A stretch of 64,000 nucleotides of DNA from Planctomycetota bacterium (GTDB lineage Bacteria > Planctomycetota > UBA1135 > GCA-002686595): positions 186,001 through 250,000 of the forward strand of contig JADJNY010000007.1 of NCBI GenBank assembly GCA_016714045.1. Direction: 5' to 3'. The notes beneath the pieces were generated by a model. The model searched no databases, was not told the DNA's origin, and saw only the letters and a program-made list of their open reading frames with translations. Shown in pieces: positions 37,001-44,380 of the stretch (positions are counted from its first letter, which is position 1; each line of letters opens with the position of its first letter). A program made the translations under genes and the position numbers.

Positions 37001-37243
37001 CGTCATGCGCAGCGCGTCGATGCGGAAATCGGGGTCCTTGACCCACGCCTGCCGCACGCGGTTGCGCCAGAGCTCGGGGTCCTCGTCCTGGTCAGGTAGC
37101 AGATGCAGCTGCCCATCCTGGATGCCCAGGGTCGAACGCAGGTTGCCCTTTGCGTTCAGGGTGAGGACCCCATCCCGGCCGCGCGCGAGACTCTGGAGCA
37201 AGTCTGCGAGGCCAATACCGCCGACGTCGCCTTGGAAGCTCAT
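34076..37243 (-). CDS. DUF4388, TPR, transmembrane, coiled-coil, PEGA and propeller-like multidomain protein
   Basis: This 1055-residue protein starts with a DUF4388 domain (MSFQGDVGGIGLADLLQSLA, then GVLTLNAKG). A long helical region resembling TPR repeats follows (to about 445). One membrane helix (about 455-476, VTLAVIVSLSVGAVVTF) leads to a coiled-coil segment (to about 740). A PEGA domain comes next (about 760-807, LETFPPGATARAKDGV and ELAGFETQTVRV), then a PQQ-type beta-propeller-like region to the end. The N-terminal 450 residues would be cytoplasmic and the rest extracytoplasmic. The ATG at 37243 matches the standard DUF4388 start. It may couple intracellular and envelope events; function is unknown. 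Confidence 0.8.
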   Translation of the reverse strand: MSFQGDVGGIGLADLLQSLARGRDGVLTLNAKGNLRSTLGIQDGQLHLLPDQDEDPELWRNRVRQAWVKDPDFRIDALRMTDIARAHRIETLFTLLDSEQVHFRFLPGPVPQKPAETPAISSAEPGTQRPGPRRDAVFCTPLSVEGLLLEYARLKDELASANIQFRLPDHAVVVPEGGAPQGNDLVRMFEELDGRSTLLEVSDRLAWPLRQLRNLASVALVNGLVRAPRPEELFDLALRESVDGNSARAAVRLRGWIELSPPGPIDEPQLGSLTNEWQANRLQAVLRDLPKAEARTLLRRLDVTQGLPLASAEYWTEFLKNHQGDRLAAVNLLFSQIRGSQDPHVPALKDILSVARAFQQEGSALRAAALWRVAAGRNPESIEQRLEIGLGLLAARLTDEGVPWVVDAAGTLIEQGKPELAVDPLRRVLELDATQREARRLLSRARTQVVQRTITKKNTLVTLAVIVSLSVGAVVTFQSSRETEQRIAEITSHMSEPHVALRMLDEAFPGEDMSSRVRELRATLLERCKSEDNAARTAWTDRYREAQLECTIGEERLGLARALELPAPPRLTAGEEPLPLVSDLYNGLSARLDNGLKALGEQVLDEVAQLQAEEKLVAQIAALRTVLEEKNASSVESREFGTRLGAIEKKVRERDTQRVAARTERLRKENLERQDMLLATARAHAQAGDYARSLEAYQKLVASDDTNKLAGLLKKEMDTVAEKGGAVANARALALAGKHDEALKVLEGGVDDPRAWPLPWRLETFPPGATARAKDGVPQKTPYQYETASGERFDVVVELAGFETQTVRVEGPRDHFVWLSRHSDAAWESGARVEALPAPFGDRTLVCDRAGNVALVGADGKVAWTKKLGSLGGIARTPLALPLGDELVLLVTEDGEAWTIALATGALEGPHALPAPPLEGPIATNDALVARLRDGSLAVWRSNVRPKITSARDLGPGHEDVERALTLAGSFGVRGANVLRRRTDAGTRLSSPDGRYTLVVDGANYLLQEQGKSTPLFAVQRRGEWSFVAWDDASPDAARPRVWIADDAGLRAFRP

Positions 37244-37286
37244 CTCGTGCCGCCGATATCGGCCCAGCGGCACGGATGAATGGAGT

Positions 37287-37982
37287 TCAGGGTGCGAACT
37301 TCGCTCGCATCCGTTCCAGATCCGACGCGGTGTCGAGGTCGTCGAGCACGGAAGGATCTTCCACGTCGACCGCGAGGAGCGGCGCAGCGAGCGCACGGAG
37401 TTCCGACAAGGGCTGGTCGGGCTCGAAGCGCGCGAGCTCGAGCGCGAGCGCGCGCCCGACGACGATCGGGTGGCCGAAGCGGCGTCCAGGGCGCGGGCCC
37501 GCCGCGGTGCACGCGGGGGCGAGGAAGCCGCGCGCGGGCGCGCCCTCCTCCTTCCAGGCCGCGAGGAGCGCCTGGAAGACGGCGCGCGAGACGAGCGGCA
37601 CGTCGACCGGCGCGAGGCACAGGTCGAAGCCCGGGCGCAGGCGCGCCGCGAGCGCGATGCCGCCCGTCCGGCCGCGCGGCCACGCCGCGTTCTCCGCGCC
37701 CTGCGCGATCGGAGGGAGCGCCGCCGCGATCTCCGCGTGGTGTTTCCCCGTGATCACGAGCGGCGGCGCTCCGTCCCAATCGGTCCCCGCGGCGAGGAGG
37801 TGTGCGAGCGGCGTCACGACGCGTCCCTCGCGGTCGCGCCCGAGCTCGACCAGCGCCTTGCAGGCGCCGAGGCGCTCGCTCGCGCCCGCGGCGAGCAGCA
37901 CGAGCGCGCTGCGCGCGGGCCCGCTCGCGCCGCGCTCCGAGACGCGCTGGGGGCCCCGTCGAGGTGCTCGCGGCGGCGTCAC
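37287..37982 (-). CDS. MobA-like NTP transferase
   Basis: This 231-residue protein has the nucleotidyltransferase signature LLAAGASERLGACKAL, then LVITGKHHAEIAAAL, an NAAWPRGRTGGIALA segment and CLAPVDVPLVSRAVF with the metal-binding Asp. RRFGHPIVV and a C-terminal VDVEDPSVLDDLDT are also typical. It fits molybdenum-cofactor guanylyl- or cytidylyltransferases (MobA/MocA type). The GTG start overlaps the stop of the ThiF-like gene (GTGA), so translation is coupled. The adjacent ThiF/MoeB-like gene supports a cofactor role, but other molybdenum genes are not in this window. Confidence 0.8.
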   Translation of the reverse strand: MTPPRAPRRGPQRVSERGASGPARSALVLLAAGASERLGACKALVELGRDREGRVVTPLAHLLAAGTDWDGAPPLVITGKHHAEIAAALPPIAQGAENAAWPRGRTGGIALAARLRPGFDLCLAPVDVPLVSRAVFQALLAAWKEEGAPARGFLAPACTAAGPRPGRRFGHPIVVGRALALELARFEPDQPLSELRALAAPLLAVDVEDPSVLDDLDTASDLERMRAKFAP

Positions 37983-38999
37983 GTGCCCACGTACCGATCG
38001 TAGAGCGCGAGCGCGCGGCCCAGGTCGTCCGTGCCCTCGATCAACGCGCGCCCATCGGCGAAGAGCGTCACCTTGTGGCCGTCGATCTCGAAGCGCAGGA
38101 GCGCGCCGTCGCGCCGCAGCGCGCGCGCGATCCCGTGCAGCGCGCGTTCGAGCGCCTCGAGGTCGGGCTTCGTGCGCGTGCCGCGCACTTGGACCGTGTT
38201 CCGTCCGCACAGCGACACGGCGCGCTGCGTCGCGGGCGCGTGGAGGAACGGGAACTCGCGCCGCGCGCAGCACGGGCACGCGGGGTCGCGCTCGACGCCG
38301 AGGGCGCGCACGTCGCCGTCCCAGGCGTCCACCTCGAGCAGGCGCGGTTCGAAGCCCTCCGGCGCCGCGAGCAGGCGCAGCGCGAGCCCCGCCTGCAGCG
38401 CCGCGATCGCCGCGACCGCCGGCTGCAGCACGCCCGCTGTGTCGCACGTCGCGAGCGTGCCGGGCGGAGCCATCTCGGGGAAGAGGCACCGCAAGCACGG
38501 ACCACGGCCCGGCACGACCGCCATCACGAGCCCGTGCGCGGACACGACGCCGCCGTAGACCCACGGGACGCCGCGCTCGACCGCGAAGTCGTTGAGGAGG
38601 TAGCGCGTCGACAAGTTGTCGGTGCCGTCGAGCACGAGATCCACGCCGCGAGCGAGCTCCGCGAGGTTGTCCGCGTCGAGGTGCTCGGCGTGCGTCTCGA
38701 GGCGCGTCGGCCCGCCGATCCGCGCGAGCGTCCCCGCGCAGCGTCGACCTTGGGTGCGCGTGCGTGCGCGTGCCGCTCGTCGAAGAGCACCTGGCGGGGA
38801 GGTTCGAGAGCTCGACGACGTCGCGGTCGACGAGCACGAGCCGGCCCACGCCGCTGCGGACGAGCGACTGCGCGATCGAGCCGCCGAGCGCGCCGACGCC
38901 GACCTGGAGCACGCTCTTCGCCTGGAGACGCTCCTGGCCCGCGCGCCCGAGCGGCGCGAAGCGCGTCTGGCGTTCGAAGCGCTGGAGGGGATCGCTCAT
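37979..38999 (-). CDS. ThiF/MoeB/HesA-family adenylyltransferase (two apparent frame errors)
   Basis: Three frames together give one intact ThiF-family protein of about 340 residues. The N-terminus is MSDPLQRFERQTRF with the nucleotide loop VGVGALGGSIAQSL and LVDRDVVELSNLPRQ. The middle contains RAPKVDAA and GTDN, and the C-terminal half has two CxxC zinc pairs (CLRC and CPCC). A base is missing in the run at 38796-38799 and another in the run at 38732-38735; restoring both gives a continuous frame to the stop at 37979. Such enzymes adenylate the C-terminus of ThiS/MoaD-like sulfur carriers. The ATG overlaps the preceding stop (ATGA). Confidence 0.78.
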
Positions 39000-39437
39000 G
39001 CCGCCTCGCCACCGCCGGAGACCAGCGCGAAGACGATCAAGCGCCAGGATCGTGGCCACGATCAGCCCGACGAGGAGCAGGATGGGCAACAGGGCGCGGA
39101 AGTCGCTCGCCGGCGGCTCGTTGATCTCGACCCAGTTGAAGTAGCGGCGCGCCGCGCCCTCGAGCTCGACACCGCAATGGGGACAGCGCTCGGCGCCCAG
39201 GTCGGCGTCGATCACGCCGTCGCAGGCCATGCAGTAGAAGTTGCGCGCGCCGCCGCCGGACTCGACGCCGGGAGCGTGCGAGCGCTGCCGGTAGTACTCG
39301 AGCGCCTCCGCGTTCGTTCCGGCTCGAGCGCGCGACCAGTGGTGCTCGCTCATGTTGCCGAAGCTCGGTCCCGCGGGCGCCTCGCCGGGGCGCGGTGCCT
39401 TCGGGGGCGGCGGGGTCGCGCCTTCGGCGTCGCTCAT
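38996..39437 (-). CDS. Zinc-ribbon protein with C-terminal membrane helix (frame error near the end)
   Basis: The protein of about 146 residues has a Pro-rich N-terminus, a central motif HHWSRARAGTNAEALEYY, and a zinc ribbon of two CxxC pairs (FYCMACDG and CPHCGVE). A membrane helix (LLPILLLVGLIVATILAL) ends it. As read, the frame runs straight into the ThiF-like gene with no stop. Removing one A from the AA pair at 39039-39040 restores a tail IVFALVSGGGEAA and a TGA that overlaps the next ATG, as in the rest of this operon. Function is unknown. Confidence 0.7.
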
Positions 39438-39502
39438 GCGCGCCACGATACTTCCCCGCTCGCGGGCAAGGAAACGCGCGCGGCCGCCGATGGACCTTGG
39501 AC

Positions 39503-39973
39503 ATGACCCAACGCGGCGCAGACCTCGCACTCGAACGCGCGCTCGACGCGCACACCGGCGAACCCGTGTTCGAGCTCGTGCCCGTGGCACCCGGTGCCGC
39601 GGCCCGGCCGCGCGTCGTCGGCCCCGGGCGCAAGGAACGCGAGTACCTCGCACGCGCTGCGGAGCTCGAACGCGAACTCGCGCGCCGTGCGCGGGAGCTC
39701 GAGCTCGCGGCGCTCTGCGAGCGCGGCACCCGCCGCGCGGCCGACCGGCTCGAGCGCCGACTCGCCGAACGCGAGGCGGAGACCGCGCGCCTCGACGCGG
39801 AGCAGAAGCGCCTGCTCGTGGCGCTGGGCGCGCTGCAGCGCGAGAACGAGCTCCTGCGGGAGCGGCTGGCGCTGACGGAGGGCCCGCGGGCGGCCGCGCG
39901 CCTGCCCGCGCCCGTCGAGCGGCCGACCTCGCCCGCGCGCGGCGGTGGGTTTCGACGCCCCGGCGGGCGTTGA
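39503..39973 (+). CDS. Coiled-coil protein, function unknown
   Basis: This 156-residue protein has a short N-terminal region, then a long charged helix (about 50-125) with heptad-like Leu/Ala spacing (AELERELARRARELELAAL, RLLVALGALQRENELLRERL). The C-terminal 30 residues are Pro/Arg/Gly-rich. No known family was recognised. The ATG at 39503 follows the Shine-Dalgarno-poor sequence TTGGAC, so the start is moderately sure. It is divergent from the zinc-ribbon operon and lies before tRNA-His. Confidence 0.55.
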   Translation: MTQRGADLALERALDAHTGEPVFELVPVAPGAAARPRVVGPGRKEREYLARAAELERELARRARELELAALCERGTRRAADRLERRLAEREAETARLDAEQKRLLVALGALQRENELLRERLALTEGPRAAARLPAPVERPTSPARGGGFRRPGGR

Positions 39974-40006
39974 ACCCTGGGGAGCGGCCCGGATCCTGGC
40001 CGCCGC

Positions 40007-40035
40007 TTGACAGGTGGGGGCCGCGACCGGATGCT
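40007..40035 (+). promoter_or_regulatory. Possible housekeeping-type promoter for tRNA-His
   Basis: TTGACA at 40007-40012 is followed after 17 bases by GATGCT (40030-40035), which matches the -10 consensus at three of six positions. It lies about 80 bases upstream of the tRNA and is the clearest -35 box noticed in the window. The -10 match is weak. Confidence 0.35.
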
Positions 40036-40113
40036 CTCGCGCCCGCTTCGCGCCAGACCCGTTCCTTCGGGACGTCTCGCGCGCCGCGGCGGCGCTCCAC
40101 GGCGCCGTTGGAC

Positions 40114-40191
40114 GGTGGATGTAGCTCAGTTGGTTAGAGCACCAGGTTGTGATCCTGGGGGTCGGGGGTTCGAGTCCCCTCATCCACCCCA
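40114..40191 (+). tRNA. tRNA-His (GTG anticodon)
   Basis: The cloverleaf is complete. The acceptor stem pairs GTGGATG with CATCCAC. The D arm is GCTC/GAGC, the anticodon stem CCAGG/CCTGG holds the loop TTGTGAT with anticodon GTG, and the T arm is GGGGG TTCGAGT CCCCT with a terminal G-T pair. A G precedes the acceptor stem at position -1 and a C sits at position 73, the identity pair of tRNA-His. The CCA end is encoded (40189-40191). No other tRNA is close. Confidence 0.96.
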
Positions 40192-40247
40192 CCTCTTCTG
40201 CGCCCGCGCGCTTCGCGTCCCCGGACGTCCGCGGGTGACGCCGTCGG

Positions 40248-41099
40248 CTAGGTCGCGTCGACGAACTCGCGCGCGCGCTCGAGTTCGCGCTGCAGCGGCT
40301 CGTGCATCGCGGAGAGCGCCAACTCGTCGAGGCCCAGGCTCGAGAGCGCGATCGTGCTGTACCCGCAGCCTGCGTCCGCGCCGGGGTGCGCTTCGTCCTC
40401 GAGCTCGTGCACGACTTCGGCCGCCAGGTTGACGAGCGCCGCGAGGTGCGGATCGACGGTCGCGCGCTCGGGCGCGTGGTGGTGGCGGATCGTGTCGATC
40501 AGCACCTCGGGGAAGTTCCAGCGCGTCGCGAGACGTGCGCCGATCTCCGCGTGAGTGAGCCCGAACACGCGCTGCTCCGCGTCGAGCCGCGGGACGCCGT
40601 GCGCGAGCTCGTCGGCGAACGCGTTCGCGTACTCCGCCGGGAGCCCGTCGAGCACGAGCTCGCCCAGGTCCTGGAGCAGGCCCGCGGTGTACGCGCGCCC
40701 CGGATCGCCCGTCTGCGTGACCTTGGTCAACAGGTTCGTCGCGAGCGCGCACGAGATCGCGCGTTGCCAGCGCGCCGCGCGCCGTCCGTCGTCGCGCGTC
40801 GGGCACTCGTGGAAGTAGCGCGCGCCGCAGCCCGTGAGCACGAGGTTCACGAGCGTGCCCGTGCCGAGCAGGTTGCCGGCCTCGTCGAGCGAGGCGATCT
40901 GGCGCTTGAATCCGTAGTACGCGGAGTTCGTCAGGCGCAGGATCTTGGCCGTCAGCGCGGGCTCCGTCTGGATGACCGCGATCAGCTCGCGCGGCACGAC
41001 GTCCTTGCGCTGGGAGAGCTCGAGCACACGCAGCGCGACGTGCGGCATCGGTTCGAGGTTGCGGATGCGGGAGAGGAGCTCGGTGGGCGGCAGGTTCAT
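40248..41099 (-). CDS. HDOD domain protein
   Basis: This 283-residue protein matches the HDOD family almost end to end: LEPMPHVALRVLELSQ, LTAKILRLTNSAYYGF, IASLDEAGNLLGTGTLVNLVL, then AYTAGLLQDLGELVL and a late HAEIGARLATRWNFPEVLIDTI. It lacks an intact HD catalytic pair in the sense of HD-GYP phosphodiesterases. HDOD proteins take part in signalling, often with two-component or cyclic di-GMP networks; no partner domain is attached here. The ATG at 41099 is the expected start. It is divergent from the next secreted-protein gene. Confidence 0.87.
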   Translation of the reverse strand: MNLPPTELLSRIRNLEPMPHVALRVLELSQRKDVVPRELIAVIQTEPALTAKILRLTNSAYYGFKRQIASLDEAGNLLGTGTLVNLVLTGCGARYFHECPTRDDGRRAARWQRAISCALATNLLTKVTQTGDPGRAYTAGLLQDLGELVLDGLPAEYANAFADELAHGVPRLDAEQRVFGLTHAEIGARLATRWNFPEVLIDTIRHHHAPERATVDPHLAALVNLAAEVVHELEDEAHPGADAGCGYSTIALSSLGLDELALSAMHEPLQRELERAREFVDAT

Positions 41100-41363
41100 G
41101 GCGTGGTGGGGGGAAGCGGTGCGCGATCCCAGGGTCTTGTCGGAAGGGACTTCCCGCGGCCTGAACCCCCCGAAGAGCGCAGACGCCCCGGCCGCCCCGA
41201 ACGCGGTGCGAGCACCGCGCTGGAGCCTCCAGCGCGGGCTTCGGGTTCGACGCGGGCCCTGACGACGCCGCGCGGAGCCGCGACACGGGACTCGGCGCTC
41301 CGAGGGCCTGTGGTAGGCTTCCAGACGCGCCCATGCCGGGCGCGCTTCACGCGAGGGACCTCC

Positions 41364-42470
41364 ATGCTCCGATCGACCGCGCTCCGCGCCGCCCTGGCGC
41401 TCTTCGTGTTCGCGCTGCCCGCCGCAGCGCAGTCCTACGTGTTCCGCATGAACCAGTCCGCCAGCAACTTCACCTGGACGGGCACGAGCACGCTGGGACC
41501 AATCCAGGGGAACCCCTCGAACACGTTCCAGTTTGCGGGCACGACCCAGCTCGACCTCGCCGCGGTCCCGAGCGCGTCGTTCACGACTGGGGCGTTCACC
41601 GGCGGCGACGCGTTCACGGTGCCCGACATCCACGGGCGCATTCCGAACCCGATCCCAATCTTCCCGCCGCTCGCGACGATCGACGTCGTCGGACTGCACG
41701 TCGTCGCGAGCTCGCCGAGTTTCCCGATGCTCGCGGGCTCGTTCAACGCGTCGGTCACGATCACCGCGATCGCGGGCACGATGACGGTGACGCCGCTCGG
41801 CGGCTCGGCGACCTCGTCGCCGCTCGCGGGCTCCACGTCCGCACCGACCGCGGTGACGGGCACGGTCTCGCTCGTCGGCTCGGGGCTGCACCTCGTCGCG
41901 CCGATCAGCACGACCTTCCCGTTCGCCGATCCGACGAGCGGCGCGTCGGGCTCGATCACGCTGACCGGCACGCTCGACGCGACGTACGCGCTCTACTCGC
42001 CGTACTGCTTCGGCGATGGCAGCGGCACCGCCTGTCCGTGCGCGAACAACAGCCTCCCCGCGGCACAGGCGGGTTGCCTCTCGTCGATCGGCAGCGCGGG
42101 ACGGCTCACCGCGAGCGGGCTCCCGATCGTCACGGCGGACACGCTCGCGTTGAACGCGTCCGGCATGCCGGCGACCGTCGCCTGCCTCTACTTCCAGGGC
42201 ACGCTCGCCGACAACGGCGGGCTCGGCTCGCTGCGCGGCGACGGCCTGATCTGCACCGCCGGGACGCTGCTCCGACTCGGCACGCGCACGAACAGCGCGG
42301 GGGCGTCGAGCTTCCCTGGCCCGGGCGGTCCGCTCGTCTCGGTGCGCGGCGGCGTCAACCCCGCGGGCGGCACCTACTTCTACCAGGCGTGGTATCGCAA
42401 CGCGGCCGCGTTCTGCACGCCGGAGACGTTCAACCTGACGAACGGCGTCGCGGTCACGTGGTTGCCGTGA
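41364..42470 (+). CDS. Secreted protein with Cys-rich C-terminal domain
   Basis: This 368-residue protein has a signal peptide (ALALFVFALPAAAQS) and a beta-rich, Thr/Ser-rich N-terminal half of unknown family (about 25-205). From about residue 214 the shared C-terminal domain begins: CFGDG, CPCANN, GC, GDGLICTAGTLLRLG, then WYRNAAAFCTPETFN. It is the shortest of the three proteins with this tail in the window. GAGGGACCTCC precedes the ATG at 41364 and contains a plausible ribosome site. No enzymatic motif was found; the first half could be a structural beta domain. Confidence 0.78.
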   Translation: MLRSTALRAALALFVFALPAAAQSYVFRMNQSASNFTWTGTSTLGPIQGNPSNTFQFAGTTQLDLAAVPSASFTTGAFTGGDAFTVPDIHGRIPNPIPIFPPLATIDVVGLHVVASSPSFPMLAGSFNASVTITAIAGTMTVTPLGGSATSSPLAGSTSAPTAVTGTVSLVGSGLHLVAPISTTFPFADPTSGASGSITLTGTLDATYALYSPYCFGDGSGTACPCANNSLPAAQAGCLSSIGSAGRLTASGLPIVTADTLALNASGMPATVACLYFQGTLADNGGLGSLRGDGLICTAGTLLRLGTRTNSAGASSFPGPGGPLVSVRGGVNPAGGTYFYQAWYRNAAAFCTPETFNLTNGVAVTWLP

Positions 42471-42552
42471 CAGGGGTGGACCTGTCGACGCACTGAGAGG
42501 ACAGGTTCTCGCAGGGGCTCGTCCCGTGTTGCTGTCGCGCGCGACGAGCGGC

Positions 42553-43247
42553 TCAGCGTCCGCCGCTCAACGCGCCGAGCACGAACGGCGGTCCCGAGAG
42601 CGCGAGCTCGGTGCAGCTCCGTCCCGCGACGACCCGGCGCGCGACGGCGAGCCCGGGCTCTTCGGCGATCACGGGTGAGCCCGCTTCGTCCGACGCGACG
42701 AGCAGGATCGCGATCCGTCCGTCGCGCGCCGTGACGCGGAAGACCGCGACGCCTGGCGCGATCGGCGCCTCGAGCGCCTCCGCGCGCCAACCCATCGGGA
42801 GGAAGAGCGCGCCGTCGACGGAGACGGGACCGAGCGGCGCCGTGACGTCGACGGGCTGCGTCGTGCACGCGACGAGGTCGGGCGTCGCCGCGCGCGCGAC
42901 CCACGCGCTCCACGTCGCGCAGCCCTCCGGGGGCGATGCGTGCGGAGCGCGATGCGCGGGCGACCACGCGCGCCACGCGAGCGCCGACGCGACGAGCACC
43001 AAGGCCGCGGCCGCGAGGACGAACGCGCGCCGCCGCGAGCGGGAGGGCGCGGCGCGGCGGCGCGGACACCCGGTGACGCGCCGGCCGGCGCGAAGCGCGC
43101 GCGGAGCTCGGCGTCGAGCGCGCGCTGCGCCGCGAGCTCTGCGCGCAGCTCCGGCGAGCGCGCGAGCTCGGCTTCGAAGCGCGCAGCCTCCTCCGGGGCC
43201 ATGTTGCGGTCGTGGTAGCGGTCGAGGGGCGTGCTCGATTCGTTCAT
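42553..43247 (-). CDS. Anti-sigma-factor-like membrane protein (one apparent frame error)
   Basis: The restored protein has about 231 residues. The N-terminal 60 residues (LDRYHDRNMAPEEAARFEAE) match the short sigma-binding region of planctomycete anti-sigma-like proteins; no zinc-binding HxxxCxxC is present. A membrane helix follows (AFVLAAAALVLVASALAW), then an extracytoplasmic domain of about 130 residues with a CATW and a CTT segment. The frame breaks in the C runs near 43041-43047; adding one C joins the two halves. Its ATG overlaps the stop of the ECF sigma gene (ATGA), the classical sigma/anti-sigma arrangement. Confidence 0.7.
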
Positions 43248-43795
43248 GGGCGGGACCTCCGGCCGGCTTCGCGCGCGGCGAGCAGGGCGCGGCGCAGCGC
43301 CTCGCGCGATCGATGGACGTGGCTCATCGCGGTGCCCTCCGGGATCTCGAGCAGCCGCGCGATCGAGGCGTAGTCGAGTTCGAGCACCGTGCGCAGGAGC
43401 AGCGCGGCGCGCGCCGTCTCGCTGAGCGCGGCGAGCGCGCGCGTGAGGTCGTCGTCGAGCTCGTGGGCCAGCGAGCCGCTCGGCGCCGATCGATCGACGA
43501 GCTCCACGGACGGCTCGCCGACGCTGCGGGGGCGGACGCGCGCGCGCGCGTGGTTCAGGGCCGTGAAGCGCACGATGCGCCCGATCCACGCGTCGAAGTG
43601 CGTACCCGGGACGAAATCGGCGAGGCGGTCGAGCGCCACGAGCGCCGCCTCCTGCACGACGTCCTCCGCGCCGTTCTGCGTGTTCAGGACGGACGCCGCG
43701 AGACACACGAGCCGCGGACGCGCGCGCTCGAGCTCGCGCGCGAAGGCGTCGCGCGTGAGGCGATCCTGCGAACGGCTCTGCGGCGTGGCGTCCAT
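43244..43795 (-). CDS. ECF-family RNA polymerase sigma factor
   Basis: This 183-residue protein has sigma region 2 (VCLAASVLNTQNGAEDVVQEAALVAL, then FDAWIGRIVRFTALNHAR) and region 4 (LSETARAALLLRTVLELDYASI, IPEGTAMSHVHRSREALRRAL). Length is normal for an ECF factor. It is cotranscribed and translationally coupled with a downstream membrane protein likely to act as its anti-sigma factor. The ATG at 43795 is preferred because upstream sequence in the same frame is non-coding. Target genes cannot be told from this window. Confidence 0.9.
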   Translation of the reverse strand: MDATPQSRSQDRLTRDAFARELERARPRLVCLAASVLNTQNGAEDVVQEAALVALDRLADFVPGTHFDAWIGRIVRFTALNHARARVRPRSVGEPSVELVDRSAPSGSLAHELDDDLTRALAALSETARAALLLRTVLELDYASIARLLEIPEGTAMSHVHRSREALRRALLAAREAGRRSRP

Positions 43796-43844
43796 GCGGG
43801 CGGCATGTCCTCGGGGAGCGGGTTCCTTGCAGTCCGCCTGGGAA

Positions 43845-44267
43845 TCAGCGCGCGAAGACGCGCGCGGGGTCCTGGAACGACTTGAACTCGAGCACGTTGC
43901 CGGAGGGGTCGTCGAGGAAGAGCGTCGCCTGCTCCCCGGGCTTTCCTTGGAACCGCACGTGGGGCTCGATGCGGAACCGCACGCCCGCCGAGCGCAGGCG
44001 GTCGCGGAGCGCGTGCCACTCCGCCCACGGGAGCACCAGGCCGAAGTGCCGCACGGGCACGTCGTCACCGTCGACCTCGTGCGCCTCGATCGAGCGGCAC
44101 GCCGCGGGCAGGAGGTGCGCGGAGAGTTGGTGGCCGTGGAAGTCGAAGTCGACCCAGCGGTCGGCGCTGCGGCCCTCGCGGCAACCGAGGAGGCCGCCGT
44201 AGAAGGCGCGCGTCGACTCGAGGTCGCGCACGGGGAACGCGAGGTGGAAGGCGTGCGTCGGGGGCAT
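43845..44267 (-). CDS. VOC-family (glyoxalase/dioxygenase fold) protein
   Basis: This 140-residue protein has the vicinal-oxygen-chelate fold: FHLAFPVRDLESTRAFYGGLLGCREG at the start, a central RHFGLVLPWAEWHAL with the second His, and FLDDPSGNVLEFKSF at the end with the metal-ligand Glu. Such proteins act as dioxygenases, glyoxalases or antibiotic-binding proteins; the substrate is unknown. The ATG at 44267 gives the standard N-terminus. It lies between the ECF sigma gene and the gltA terminator and is probably transcribed separately from gltA. Confidence 0.82.
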   Translation of the reverse strand: MPPTHAFHLAFPVRDLESTRAFYGGLLGCREGRSADRWVDFDFHGHQLSAHLLPAACRSIEAHEVDGDDVPVRHFGLVLPWAEWHALRDRLRSAGVRFRIEPHVRFQGKPGEQATLFLDDPSGNVLEFKSFQDPARVFAR

Positions 44268-44317
44268 GCCCCACGATAGCCCGGGCGGTAGGCCCCGCGC
44301 GACGATCCGGAAGGAGA

Positions 44318-44352
44318 GCGAGCGGTCCCTCCCGTCGGGAGGAACCGCTCGC
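44318..44352 (-). terminator. Hairpin downstream of gltA
   Basis: A 9-bp outer stem (GCGAGCGGT with ACCGCTCGC) and a 6-bp inner stem (CCTCCC with GGGAGG) are separated by one mismatch and close on a 3-base loop. The hairpin begins 28 bases after the citrate synthase stop on the minus strand. No T tract follows, so the terminator call rests on position and stem strength. Confidence 0.55.
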
Positions 44353-44380
44353 GTGGGTTCCGTCGGCGTCGCGCGCGGCG

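Noticed and set aside
37287..40100. One very long minus-strand protein covering the zinc-ribbon, ThiF-like and MobA-like genes
   Set aside because: It is an artefact of frame errors and GC-rich open frames. The pieces match three separate families with overlapping start and stop codons.
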